A stretch of DNA of 64,000 nucleotides from Malurus cyaneus samueli (taxonomy: Eukaryota; Chordata; Aves; Passeriformes; Maluridae), in assembly GCA_009741485.1 (NCBI GenBank), contig CM019238.1:7917477-7981476 (forward strand). Direction: 5' to 3'. Below, one piece after another: positions 51,001-62,404 of the stretch. The translations under genes were made by a program, and so were the position numbers. The notes beneath the pieces are model-generated. The model did not search any database and was not told where the DNA came from. It saw only the letters and a program-made list of their open reading frames with translations. The stretch's first letter is position 1; every line of letters starts with the position of its first letter.

Positions 51001-51928
51001 AGGGGAGAAAAATATGCCATTGAAGGGAGTAGGAAAATATGCTTCAGGTTTTATTTTAGCTGGAAGAAACTTATGACAGCTTTTGCTTTGATCTAAAATC
51101 TCTTTTAAAGTGCCTTTCACTTTCAACAAAACTAGACTCTTCAGGTTAGGGACTGTCTTGACACAATGCTCAGATTTTGGCCAAGTCATAGCTTATTACA
51201 TCAGGAAATATTTTATGATCTCCAAAGGAATAACTGACCACTGTTAAATTTGTATGACATCGTTGTTTGTAGGTGGGCAAAATCTGGCATTCAGGACACA
51301 ATACACAGTTGCAAAACTGTTTAGCAAACCTGGGTTATGGTAGCTTAAACTGACACAAATTAGTGTGGCTACAATCCCACCTTTCATCTTGCCATGGATC
51401 TGTTTTGCTGCTGTATTGGCACTGGCCCCTGTGTGCGTGGGCAGTTGAGTTGTTTTGCTGTGCTGATCTGAGGAAAAAATAGTAACTCTCTTTGTTGGGA
51501 TCAATTTTGTTTTTTAGAATCTTGAACTAACCCATTGCTCACCTGCAGAATCATCAGTAACAGTGCAAAGGGTCAGGAACACAAATTGTGTGAATTCCTG
51601 GCTCTCCCAGTGTGAATATGAACAATTAGCTAAAAAACGGTGTGGTTGGGAAATACAGTGATATTAGAAGACTTTCCAGTACCACAATAAAGCTTTGGCT
51701 GCTAAAGCCTGGATTAAAAATGCAATATTGGGATAGAGTTGTAAAAACAAAGAGTATTTGTACAGCTATCAACTCTTTGAACCAGATACAAAGGATACAT
51801 TAGCTATTTTGTTATAGCTCCCAATGCTGAATGTGGTCTTGTATTTGCAAACCCTACTGGCAATGCCAGAGACTGTCGGGTGAAATGAAAACTTGACACA
51901 GAAAATTGATGCATTGATATGAAGCCTG

Positions 51929-52065
51929 CACCACAAAAAAATCCCAATCAACAAAGAGAAACAAAACCCAAACAAAGAACCACCCACAAAAACAAAAGAA
52001 AAAAACCCCAGACAAGCAACTGAACATCTCACAAAAACCCCAAGCAACAACAACAAAAAGCAAAC
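51929..52065. repeat. A/C-rich low-complexity tract
   Basis: About 135 bp composed largely of A and C (for example CAAACAAAGAACCACCCACA and AACCCCAAGCAACAACAAC) with very few T. It gives a long spurious minus-strand frame rich in Phe, Val and Cys. No element body is recognised. Confidence 0.8.
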
Positions 52066-53131
52066 CATTTGCTGTAAGAATACTCAATGTCTAGCCTATT
52101 AGAGCACATTGTTGCCCGTTACTGATGTAGAATCGGGAAGCATTTGTTTATAGCCATGAACTAGGTTGGTCTCATCTGCATGGCTGCTGCAAAGCCCTGC
52201 AGCCATGGATATCCTTGCACATGGCATCTTCAGCAAAACCTGGCTAACAAAAGAGTGACACAGAAACCAAGAGCACATCCGAGAAGTAGCTTTTTATTGT
52301 AAGCTCTAGAGGAAAGATCCTATGCTTCTTTTTAATCCTAAGAGCAAGGAAAACATCTGGAACCCTAAAGCAGGCAAACTTGGAAGGGAACCTGTGAAAT
52401 AAGGAACTGAATGAAACAGGTTTCACAGGTCAGTGCAAGAATGCATAGAATTGTGCTACTGGATATAGCCAAGGTTACTTGCAGACACAACCTGTTACTT
52501 ATGGTAATATTAAAATAACAACACTTGATACAAACATTTTAAGCAAGATGATGACCCAGCTGCAGTCAGGGTAACGCCTGGTTACTGTGGTTGATCACAC
52601 TTAGAGGCTGATGGAGGCATGGAGATAAAGGTGGCATCTTCAGTCAACATGCAAATACCCCAGAGATAGCTGTGTTTCTTCCAGATCCTGGTGGTTTCTG
52701 TAAGATAAAGCTGTTTATTGCTCACAGGTAACAAACATGCTTTGCACAGTTGTGGTTTAACCTCACTGCTGGTACGATTAAGCTAGAAGCGACCAGTTTC
52801 CTAGAGGTGGATTTTGGACTATGGCATTCCATGGAGAGCCTCCTGAATGTGCATATGGGAGTGAACAGATCCCAAAAAAACAGGATACAACCAAGGCCCT
52901 TAACAAGACACTTTTGTCATTCTAAGGGAAGGTACTGTATGCACATGGTACAGTTCTAGAGGTAATTAAACAATAACAAGTAAAAGATGGTTTACAAAAC
53001 TATTTTTTTATAATTTTTCTTTTCCTATTCTTGATCAAATTAGTTTCAAGGCAGAGCAGCATTCACATTAAATAGTCCTCAGGCTGCCGGACCCCCTTGT
53101 CAGGACTCCCGCAGCCGAGTACAGGTCGGTG

Positions 53132-53151
53132 TTGCCATCTGGTGGCCCGTG
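53132..53151 (-). promoter_or_regulatory. Candidate CTCF binding site
   Basis: On the minus strand the sequence reads GGGCCACCAGATGGCAAC, close to the CTCF core CCA(C/G)(C/T)AG(G/A)(G/T)GGCA. It stands in a small CpG-containing patch (53085-53175) within AT-rich intergenic DNA between two divergent promoters. The motif match is seen directly. Occupancy and an insulator role are inference. Confidence 0.45.
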
Positions 53152-55244
53152 ACAGCGGCACTGCCACTTGCAAATCGGGTTTTCAACTCGGGAAAGACAT
53201 ATATGGCAACCGGTATGTAAGACACATTTTGTTGTTTAAGCTGTTATTATCTACAGAATCAAGTTTTCACTGCTCACAGCAGATCCCCGTCCCCACAGTG
53301 CGTTCACATTGTTCCATTACGCCTACACTTGTATGGCAACTTGGACTATAAAGTAATTCTGCAGAATACTAAGATTTATTTTAAAAGTTCCCCAAACCCA
53401 GTTATATCTGTGCTAGAGAAATGAAGACTGCTACAATTGATCGCCTGCTTGGAAAAGGCTGAGTAACCACCATCCAAAATTTTAAAATCATATACAATTA
53501 CCTGAATAGTATATGAAGATGTCACCGGATCTGTATCTTACCAGCTCTTTACATATTTTAGGAGTGTTTAATGCACTCAAGTAGGTAACAGTGAGCCTGC
53601 AATTTGTCTTTGAAAATCTGACAAGAAAACATAACTCTCAGCATACAATATGTTAAGTGGCATCTTTCTGAGTTGGGCAGAGGAGGCCTGCTAAATTGGT
53701 GTGTAGGAGACAACACATTCAGCCCTCGTGATTGTATCTCACAGACTGTAAAAAATGGAGAAATAAACCTGGGAAAACTAAGAGCTAACAGCTAAATTGA
53801 CAACTTTAACGTGACAACTAGCCCTTTGCATCCCAACACGTGGGGAGAAAAAAAAAACTGATTAGAGGTATTTGGTACAATTTTTCAAATATGAGTACAA
53901 AATTTAGTATACAAAATAAGTACAAAAGAACACTTCCTACCTTCTTTTAAATAATTAATTACATTATCTCATGATAATACTGTTGTGTGACTAAGTGATT
54001 TTTTTTCAGTCTCTGGCCTGCAGATCCACCCGAGTACACAGCACAGTCTAAGACAAGCAGCTAAGAACATCACTGCCAAGTGTCAAATGCAAATGTGAAG
54101 CACACAAGCAAAAAATAGCCAAAGGAGATCTTTCATGAAAGCAGCAGCTTGATTGTTTTGTACAGCATACAATGTTCCTGCGAATTTCAAGGAAAAAACA
54201 AGCTGTGACAAACACTTGAGAGCGTTCCGCACAAACAGAAGCTTCAAGCTTTTGAAAGCGGAGAAGGAAAGTCAGATATTAAAAGTGGTTAATGCATTAT
54301 TTTCTCTAAAGGTTAAGAACAACCACGTCATAGACTGGAATGTTCCCACCTTAGAGACTTTCTCATAGCTAACGGTAAACTTCATTTTCTAGAGAGCTCT
54401 GCTTGGAAAAGCTATTTGGAGTACTCTTTCAGAACCAGTTACATCCCTCTTCTCAATTGCTCCATGGAAAATGGACTTCTCAAAGCTTTTAAAAATAAAT
54501 CATGTGGAAGGGCTACTGCAGATGCTGTGGGCCTTGTTTTTTTGTGGACAAAGTAGCACACAAAAGGTAATAGGGTGCTAAATAATTTGGAATAGCACTG
54601 TTACTGCTTTGCAGCTGTTCTACAACATGAAGAAGGGGAGTTTGGAGCTTAAATCTTCTGTGTTGGGCCATAATCTAGATACCGAATTTCAGAATAATTA
54701 AGCAGTTGTGCAAACAGCTCAGACATATGTTACTGGCACCTCATTGGAGCCAATGTACAGATGGAAAAGACGTCTCAGAGGTTTTTCTAAATGCAGTGCA
54801 TGAGAGCTGCAACAACCCATTTGCTCAGCTTACTTGAGTTATGAAAAAAGATCTTGATAACAGCATCTGAGCTTTTTATGGAAGTAGCTTTTATTGCTCA
54901 TTCTGCCTGCTGGACTAAGGTTTCATTGCTGCCTCTGGAGAAAATGCTCATGATACTGCCTTTGAAATTAATCAGCAGGTAATATTGCTGATTTGGAGCT
55001 GTTTTTCAAGTCTGCCAGCCCAAGGACTGTTTTGGGATCCTTTAGTACTATGACCAAAGTTATAGCTCAGCAGCTGAAAATCTGAATGTCTTGCATGGAC
55101 AGTCTGAAACATGTGCATTGCCAGTAACTAAATTGAGTGGCTTCATTATTGCAATTTTCAACAGAAATATATAAACACTGCTGAATTTAATATGGCTCAA
55201 GAAAAAAATCTGTTAAGACATCCTTGTGGCAGGCAAGATAAGGA

Positions 55245-55497
55245 AGAACAGTTTTACATTGAGGAAAGATTTGGATTAGATATTAGACAGCAATTCTTTA
55301 ATGTGAGGGTGATGAGGCACTGACTGGCCCAGGTTTCCCAGAGAAAATGTGGCTGCTCCACGCCTGGAAGTGTTCAAGGCCAGGTTGGATGGATGGAGCT
55401 TGGAGCAATCTGGGTCAGCGGCAGGTGCCCCTAATCATGGTAAAGGGTGGAACAAGATAATCTTGAATGTCCCTTCGACTCTGTGGCGCTATGTATC
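55245..55497 (+). mobile_element. CR1 LINE 3' end fragment abutting the SMARCA1 CpG island
   Basis: CR1 3' blocks are in order: TGTGAGGGTGATGAGGCACT, GGCCCAGGTTTCCCAGAGAA, CTCCACGCCTGGAAGTGTTC, AAGGCCAGGTTGGATGGATG, GGAGCTTGGAGCAATCTGG, GGAACAAGATAATCTTGAAT, GTCCCTTCGACTCTGTGGCG and CTATG. It ends about 250 bp upstream of the proposed SMARCA1 start codon. Confidence 0.9.
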
Positions 55498-56250
55498 GGC
55501 CCTGGCTCTCTCCTGAGAGCGGCGGTGTCTCTCGGAAGGACGGGAGCTCAGACCCGCCCCTCAGCACCGAGCGGGATCCGCTCCCGGCGCGGCCCCGAAC
55601 CCCCCTCAGGCGGGCGGGCAGCGCGCGGCCCCGTCCCGCGGAGATCTCGCGACCGCGCGCGGGCCGGCGGAGGGGCGGGCCTCGCCCGAGGCGGGGCCGC
55701 CCCCCCCCTCCCTCCCCCGGGCTCCGGCACCGCCGAGCGCAACATGAGCCCCCCGCCCCGGCGAGGAGCCCCGCGCCTCCACATCCTCCGCCACGGCCGC
55801 CGCGCAGGAGCCGCCGAGGAGGTACCGCTCCGCTCCGGGGGGCCCCTAGGTGGTGAAACCTGGCCCGGTGCCCCCTCCTGCAGCCGCTGCCCTGTCCGCG
55901 CCTCCCGCCCTGAGGCGCCCCCTCCGCCCCGCTAGGGCCCGCCCGGACACACCCCCGCCCCTCGCTGCCTTTCGCATCGCCTGGCAGCGCCCCGTCCGCA
56001 CGGCCTGCATGCCCCGGCCCGCCGCAGCCCGGGCACGGGGCTGGGGCCGCTGAGCCCGTGCGGAGCCCCCGCCAGCCCCGCAGCCTGGGCGCTCCTGCAG
56101 GGCCCGTTTTCCGGAGCCCTCCGCCCTGCTGTTTCCTTTCCGTGCCCCTGGGGAAAGCTGTCCCGGAGCCGAGGGCTCGGGGCGGGATGGCGCGGAGAGT
56201 TTGCTACGGACCCGGTCTGCCCCGGCTGTCACTGGTCAGGGCCTCCCCTG
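55480..56250. promoter_or_regulatory. SMARCA1: CpG island / SMARCA1 promoter and exon 1
   Basis: A very GC- and CpG-dense block of about 770 bp surrounds the proposed first exon and falls away sharply after 56250. No TATA box is seen. GGGCGGG and GGCGGGG boxes of Sp1/KLF type occur near 55674-55700. On its upstream side the island begins directly at the end of a CR1 remnant. Confidence 0.85.
55744..55821 (+). CDS. SMARCA1: SMARCA1 coding exon 1 (tentative)
   Basis: The proposed exon has an ATG with A at -3 (CGCAACATGA), 26 codons, and a GAGGAG|GTACCG donor in phase 0. That matches the phase-0 start of exon 2. The predicted peptide begins MSPPPRRGAPRL and ends GRRAGAAEE. The ISWI N-terminus is poorly conserved and usually about twice as long in mammalian SMARCA1, so homology does not prove this exon. 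The donor is weak after position +3. An alternative frame of the same DNA reads EEPRASTSSATAAAQEPP, closer in style to the Ser/Thr/Ala-rich mammalian N-terminus, but it does not splice in phase to exon 2. Placement in the CpG island 3.1 kb before exon 2 supports this as the first-exon region. The exact frame and end are uncertain. Confidence 0.5.
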
Positions 56251-58889
56251 CCTAGCTCGAATTGTGCCCTGATGCACAATACACCCCTCCAAAGACCACG
56301 TATGTCTGCCAGCCGCCTCTCCTTAGTTTTTTGGAAGAAAGACACAAGACATGTAGAGAGTGACGTATTCAGGTATCCTTGGAAACAGAACAAGATTAAC
56401 CTGAAGAGTGAATCTTAGGAAAAACTTAGTAGGAATGAGGACCGTGCATCCTATATTTGAGATACTGGAGAAGGTTGCAGAACTGCTGATAACAGTGCAT
56501 TCAGATTTTTTTATCCCTGTTACTGAAAGTCCATTTAGCCTGTAAAGAATGCTTGAAGCTTTATTATGTATACAAACAACTACGAGACACAGTTCAATGT
56601 AGTCCTGAACTTTACTTGGTTGTTCAAGGAAAAATGTTGAAGTGCTATTTTTCTATTGTATACAGCGTATTCTGCAAAATTTTATGGATGGGAACTGTAC
56701 AGTTGCAGCGTCTGCATAACAGTGGCAGTCATGCAATCTGTTGTGCTCTGCTCCCCTCTTCGTGTATTGCTTTATAAAAATCTTTGTTGTACTACCAAAA
56801 CAGTGTCTTACTGGCTATTTGGAATGTATTTCCACATTCTATATGTGAGTTAAACGCAGAAGGAATCCTTCTAATTACTGCATCTTGTTCAGAGTTTTCA
56901 GCAGTGCAAGTTAGAAGAGTAAAGTCAACTAAAGCAGAGGCAGTTCTTTTTCCCAGTTGTTTATTGAGGTGTTCATGGAGGGTCCTCACTTTGGGACTGT
57001 TACATTTACTGGATAGAAATCTCTCAGCCTGAGATTAGGAATTCTGTTTAGGGTAGTTGTTAGAGATTTTAAGGGGAAGTATTTTGTATACTTGGAATAG
57101 TCAGGATCTTTTGAAAGTGATGTGTGGTCATGTTACTTTAAGGGGTTCAAATGACACCTTTCAGGGGGCTATTCTATATTGGAAATAATTTTTGGAGTAG
57201 AGACAAATTGTTACTGGTGAGTTTCCTGAATTAAAAATGAAAGTACTTTCAGTGATGAAGATCTATTTCGTGAAGTTTCTAGGGAAAAACTCTCAGACTT
57301 CATGAAATATTTTCTCTGTTGTATTAGGTACATTGTCCAGTTGTTAGGGGGAAGTATTCTTGCTCATATCAAAATCTAGTAATTGTCAAGGTGTAGATTT
57401 TTGTAACTCAGACCATTATGCATAAGGAAGTTTGATATGATGTCTGTCTCTGTGTGGCTTCACCAGCACAGAGGAGTTCTTTAGTGAACCTGCAGCATAT
57501 TCGTCCTCTGGTGAGCTGCGAGGAAGAGAAGTATTTCTTTCACTGGCTTTTAATAATCTCCTGTTAGTTTTTTCTGATACTTTGGGGGCCATGAATATTC
57601 AAAAGAAACACTTCAATAAGAAGGGGGTCAGGGAAAGTGTATTTTCTCTTGAAAGGTTAGGTGCATGGTGTGATTTTATTGTTCTGTGGCTGCAGTAATA
57701 TGTCACCTCATTTACTACTTTAACTCAGAGTGTGTTTTTCAGAAATACTTATTTCAGAATAAATTTGATTAATATGCCACCGTAAGTTTTATCCTTCTGG
57801 GAAAATCTGAGTAACAACAGAATTGGCATTACAGCCGTCTGCCTTGGGGTTTAGAAAGATAATATTGCAGCGTAATTTACTTAGAAGACTTTCAGTAATA
57901 AGGGATTCTCATAATACTGAGTTGTTCTGCTTGAAGAAATTTCATACTTACCTGAGGCAGACAGACAGCTTTTTTTCCAGTAACACATACCTATCTAATT
58001 TAATTCTACAGCAAGTAGAGGGGGGTGCCTGAAATGGCCTACTGTCAATTTGTTTTCATTTAAAGAATAATTTGACACTATAATTGAAGGACTGGACCTG
58101 ACATTAGCAATGTCAGTCTCTCTTTCTGGAGTATAATATAGTAATATAATGGAAGTGTGAATACCACATATACATGTGAGCTGCTCTTTGGCACGTTGGT
58201 GCAGCTTTGCTTTCTAAGATGAGCTAATTACCTGTATGATTTAAGTGAATAGAATATTTCTAATGCTACCTTTTTGCAACATTTGGCCTTGCAAAGCTGA
58301 ACGGGCGCATTTATAAAATCATTTAAGCTGTCAAAGAGCAGCATTATACACTTAGTACTGTTCACCTCTGCAGAGAATCATGGCCTTGGGCCAAACTTGG
58401 AACAGTAATCTCTGACTTGAGAAAATATTCCTCCCATTTGCATTATTGTACTTAAAGAAGTTGGCATGTATATTTATCAGGAACAGTTCTGAAATTTAGA
58501 TGTAATGTTGCTTGACAGACTTTTAAATGTTTGGTACCATTTTGGTACAGTTTTGCTACTTGACCCTGAATAGTTTAGATTGATTATTATTTTAATTTAA
58601 TGTATTTTTAGTAGTCTGATTGTTGAAGTGCTTAAAGCAGACATGCACTTTGGTGTCTCCTTTTAGTTTATTCAGAGCTTTTCAAAAACATTTTTATAAT
58701 TTAATGCATCTCGATATATATATATTTTGTATTGGCACTTCAAAGACCAATTAGGAAAATTTTCCTAAATTAGGGGGAAAATGTGCCAAACATTTTACCA
58801 ATATTATAGTTGTGGAAAACCTGCTTGAGCTTCATAATTGAAGACAGATATGACACATATTTATAAAATGTTTAACTTTTGAATTTCAG
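55822..58889 (+). other. SMARCA1: SMARCA1 intron 1
   Basis: About 3.1 kb between the tentative first exon and the firm exon 2, whose acceptor is TTGAATTTCAG. The first 430 bp are CpG island and the rest is AT-rich unique sequence. No other exon or recognisable repeat is seen. Confidence 0.65.
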
Positions 58890-58976
58890 AAAAATGATCC
58901 CCCATTTCAACTCAAGCTTCCTCCAAAGGCAGCTAGACCTGAAAAAGAAGTTGACCCAGAATATGAGGAGAAGATG
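58890..58976 (+). CDS. SMARCA1: SMARCA1 exon 2
   Basis: SMARCA1 (SNF2L) is the catalytic ISWI ATPase of complexes such as NURF and CERF, sliding and spacing nucleosomes in the nucleus. This 87 nt exon (29 codons, phase 0 at both ends) encodes the N-terminal segment starting KNDPPFQLKLPPKAARPEK and ending EVDPEYEEKM. The FQLKL, EKE and DPEYEEKM blocks match SMARCA1; SMARCA5 has a different sequence before the shared YEEKM. The acceptor is TTTCAG|AAA and the donor ATG|GTAAGT, a strong consensus. Confidence 0.95.
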
Positions 58977-61293
58977 GTAAGTTTTCATGACAAAACATAT
59001 TGCAGCTTTTTATGGCACTTGGTTGTGGGAACAAGATCAGCACAGTTACAAGGAGTTACTGCAGCCGGGACGTGTCAGAAAGGAAAAACAAATCCAGATT
59101 CTTTTGAATGTCTAGACCTATGTCATGTGTCTCACAGCAGGTATTTAGTGAAGACAGTGGGAGCAGAGGAAGCAGGTAGTGATAGTTTGTTGGATACTAT
59201 CCCATTCTTCCAAGTATTTTTGTCTGCATGATTTTTGGAGGTGTAGCCTGTGGTTTTTGTACTCAGTAGTTGTCAATGGATTTTTGATTCTGTGTTTGTT
59301 TTTTTTTTTTTTTTTATCCACTCCCCATCTGTGGTAACGAGTACTGTTCAAGGACATTTTTTATTTGGAACTCACCCTGATTCGTTTTGAGTCTTTCTCT
59401 GCCAGTTTTATTTGATGAACCCTTGGGTCGTGTCAGAGGCATCCTTTAGCCACTTCTTACATAACTGAAATGCTGAAGCTGCCAGTTTCTCTCATATAAA
59501 AACATTAAGGTTTTAAATATTTATATATCCCATAATATTGTGTGTCATAACAGTGCAAAAGAGGATCTGTCTGAGGCACCAGTGAGGGGAGCTTGTCCTG
59601 CTGGAGAGATGTAACAGGGTAACTTCTATGTTACAAAGAGACAAAAACCAGGTGGACATTGTGAGACTCCTTGAATGATAGTTGTCATTCAAGTTCAATT
59701 AAGTTCATGGTTGAAGCTGGTACCTTGTATCTTGTATTTTTTCTTAAAAGCATTCATGTTAAATGGGTGTCTAATAATTACAGTAAAGTCCAAAAGAATT
59801 GGATGCCACAGAAGCTGGGGAAGAATATAACTGTTAGACATTGAAAAATCGATACCTACATATACAAATACTTAATTTCTAGCCAAAGAGAAGACCCACA
59901 GTTAATCTGTTCTTTGAGAATGAGTTAACAGCTAAACTTGTTTACACAGTAGTACATAGTGAATTCACAGCTTTCCTGAATTAAAATATTAGTTCAGTTG
60001 TTCTAAGAGGCAAAAGGATTAAATGTCAAAAAATCAACCTTTCATCAATAGTGCAGTTGGGAGGTAGACTTTTTCTGTTTTATCAAAACAAGCTGCCTAA
60101 GCTAAGCTAATAATATTCCAGGCAGAAAGGTATATTGTGTCATTCAATATAGTCCTTACTATTGGTAGCTATAAATCCTCTGAGTGGATTTGTTTTTATA
60201 CTGATGATCATAAACATCGGTGTATCTACTTCTCCCTTCTACAATCTTTTTCTTAAAGGTTTTACTTGATATTTACATTTTATTCGGTTGTCAAGTTATT
60301 TACAGAAATGGTCCGATAATGTATGCAAGAGGAAAAAGCAATAATTTTTTTTCCAGATGTTTGTAAAGATGTTTCTTTGCTGGTTAGTGGTTCACTGTTG
60401 AGGAAACGCAGTGCCCTCATGTGGCGAGATCGGGCATTGCACGGCAGGCTCATTCCTGCTGCCCTTTTCTTTGGTTGCTGATTCTGCTGTTGTGGAAGAC
60501 TTTTGCTTGTGTGTCAGTGACCTGCAGCAAGGCTTTCTGTCAGTCGATTATTTCTTGACGGGGTTATGATGCAGAACTACAATTTCATTTTTCTCATTTA
60601 TGTCATGACATGTAAATGACGTTGTAATCACATGGAAATTGCCTTAAGTGATACTGTGTTACATGATGCTGAGATTTTTCATAGAGAAACTGATAACAAT
60701 TGCATTCTGTCAGCTAGAATTTGCATTTTATCATTTCTTAAAAATTATGTAACCTGTTATCTTGTAAATATAGAGAAGGCCAGGTTTTCTTGTATGATGT
60801 AGTGAAGTGCATATGCCCCACTGAGATGGCAGAACTGAAATGCTTGAGATTTGAAATCTGACAGCAAAATTCACAAACTTGAGTGAAAGCAATATTGAGT
60901 TGGCTGATACATTACTTCAGAAATAATTCCAAAAGCAGATCTACTACATTGTTGTCTTTGATCAAGTCCTGATAGCCTTGAAATTGATGGAAGTTTTGCC
61001 ACTGACTTGAACAAGGTTAGGATTTCATCCCTGACTTTAAATCATAACTTTAGTTTTGTCTTTATCTTTTGTAGACAGGCCCTTAAAGCATCCCTTCACA
61101 GCTGTTGTGTGCCAGCTCTATTTCACAATGCTTGTAGCCCTCTGAATGGCCTAACAGATGGTCTTGTCAGTCTTTCCTCATATAAGTTGTTCTCATGAGT
61201 GTCTGAATTCTGTTTCTTAACAAAATACATTTTTATGAAGAAAAGTTCTTTTCCTTTCTTTTTTTTAATGCTCTTCCCCACTTTGGAAACTAG
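58977..61293 (+). other. SMARCA1: SMARCA1 intron 2
   Basis: About 2.3 kb, AT-rich. It includes a T17 tract near 59299-59315 and a CTCF-like motif near 60411-60426. No exon or transposon is recognised. Confidence 0.93.
60411..60426 (+). promoter_or_regulatory. Weak CTCF-like motif
   Basis: GTGCCCTCATGTGGCG resembles the alternative CTCF form TGCCCTCTAGTGGC with two central mismatches. It stands in a small CpG-containing patch within SMARCA1 intron 2. The call is by eye only. Confidence 0.22.
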
Positions 61294-61460
61294 AAAGCAG
61301 ATCGAGCCAAGAGGTTTGAATTCCTCCTGAAGCAGACAGAACTTTTTGCACACTTTATTCAGCCTGCAGCGCAAAAATCACCAACATCTCCACTGAAAGT
61401 CAAGCTGGGACGGCCACGGATGAAGAAAGATGAAAAACAGAGTTTGATTTCAGCTGGAGA
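61294..61460 (+). CDS. SMARCA1: SMARCA1 exon 3
   Basis: This 167 nt exon enters in phase 0 with AAA after TTTGGAAACTAG and leaves in phase 2 at GGAGA|GTATGT. It encodes the conserved ISWI N-terminal helix [20 protein letters not shown], then [20 protein letters not shown] and [29 protein letters not shown] and EKQSLISAG are the SMARCA1 forms; SMARCA5 has KTPTSPLK and EKQNLLS. The Arg/Lys-rich GRPRMKK stretch follows the helix and precedes the AutoN element of exon 4. Confidence 0.97.
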
Positions 61461-62182
61461 GTATGTTCTATTTTTATTTCTGACTTCTTACACTTTGAAA
61501 CAGTTTAGGCTTTTTAACATGTCTGTTTAGAGATTGTACTGCCAGTAAATCCAGGCCATTTCCTATTAATGGTGTATCAATTTCTTTAAAAGCTGGTTGG
61601 TTTAAAAGCATCGTCTGCTCCATCAACACTAGTATGACCTTGGAACAGAAATGCACTTCTAAAGCAAGCTGCCTGATTCTTGCCATGTACAATGCTTTGG
61701 TCTGTATTGTGGGGTGACTTTGGAGCATGTGAATTAATTTTCTTTTGCAGATGCTGGACTAGAATGTGCACTCTAGACTAGCAAACAAGTAGTTTTTGGA
61801 ATGTTTGCAAAATGGCATTCTATTTTAGAAATGTTAATTTTTTAAAAATTTGAATATGTGATTTTTCTGAACATTGTAATTATCAAGTAATTGAGTCTAA
61901 GGCCACTACTGATGCATCTTGTATTTCTGTGTTGCTCATTGAGAAGTGCCTTAGAGATCTCAGGATGCTTGTCAGGTTATAGTTATGACTCTGGAAGAGA
62001 GGGCTTCATATCAGCCTTTCTAATTAAAACTAGAATGACTCCTAAGGAATAATGTATTAACAGGATGAGATATCAGAACATACACATTGTCAGCGATTGC
62101 TTTTGTAGTAATTGCCTTTAGGGTTTGTAGCAGTGTTTTGAAGGGATTTTGTTCACACATCAGTGTTGGGTTCTTCCTTTAG
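61461..62182 (+). other. SMARCA1: SMARCA1 intron 3
   Basis: 722 bp with GTATGT donor and TTCTTCCTTTAG acceptor. AT-rich unique sequence with nothing else recognised. Confidence 0.95.
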
Positions 62183-62283
62183 GTACCGTCACAGGCGCAC
62201 AGAGCAGGAGGAGGATGAGGAGTTGCTGTCCGAGAGTAGGAAAACATCCAATGTGTGTATTCGGTTTGAGGAGTCTCCTTCAT
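62183..62283 (+). CDS. SMARCA1: SMARCA1 exon 4: AutoN region
   Basis: This 101 nt exon completes the Glu codon from exon 3 and encodes [20 protein letters not shown] then [13 protein letters not shown], ending one base into a Tyr codon at CAT|GTAAGT. The RHRR motif corresponds to the ISWI AutoN element, which resembles the H4-tail basic patch and inhibits the ATPase until a nucleosome is engaged (known for Drosophila ISWI). It falls at about residues 113-116 if exon 1 is as proposed. The acidic EQEEDEELL follows. [16 protein letters not shown] distinguishes SMARCA1 from SMARCA5. Confidence 0.97.
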
Positions 62284-62404
62284 GTAAGTGTGGTGTTAAT
62301 AGTCCTCTGATTGCTTTGATGTAATTAAGATATCAGCAGATTGCAATTAAAATTTTCTACTTAGAACTAGTATTTTTCTACTTAGAGGAATCTTACATTT
62401 ACAG
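62284..62404 (+). other. SMARCA1: SMARCA1 intron 4
   Basis: A short intron of 121 bp. The donor is GTAAGT and the acceptor TACATTTACAG. Nothing else is seen in it. Confidence 0.96.

Larger units (their letters stand above)
45251..55244. other. Intergenic region between GAB3 and SMARCA1
   Basis: About 10 kb with no recognisable exon, RNA gene or intact mobile element. All open frames are under about 130 codons, resemble nothing I recognise and lack splice support. It includes an A/C-rich tract near 52.0 kb and a CTCF-like motif near 53.14 kb. The segment at about 47470-47720 has the look of an old interspersed repeat, but I cannot classify it. Regulatory DNA for either gene is plausible here but not demonstrable by eye. 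Confidence 0.7.

Noticed and set aside
55447..55935. Plus-strand 162-codon frame beginning Met-Glu-Gln-Asp, as mammalian SMARCA1 does
   Set aside because: Its first codons are the CR1 3' tail (GGAACAAGATAATCTTGAAT and so on), so the resemblance is chance. The later ATG at 55744 in the same frame is preferred.
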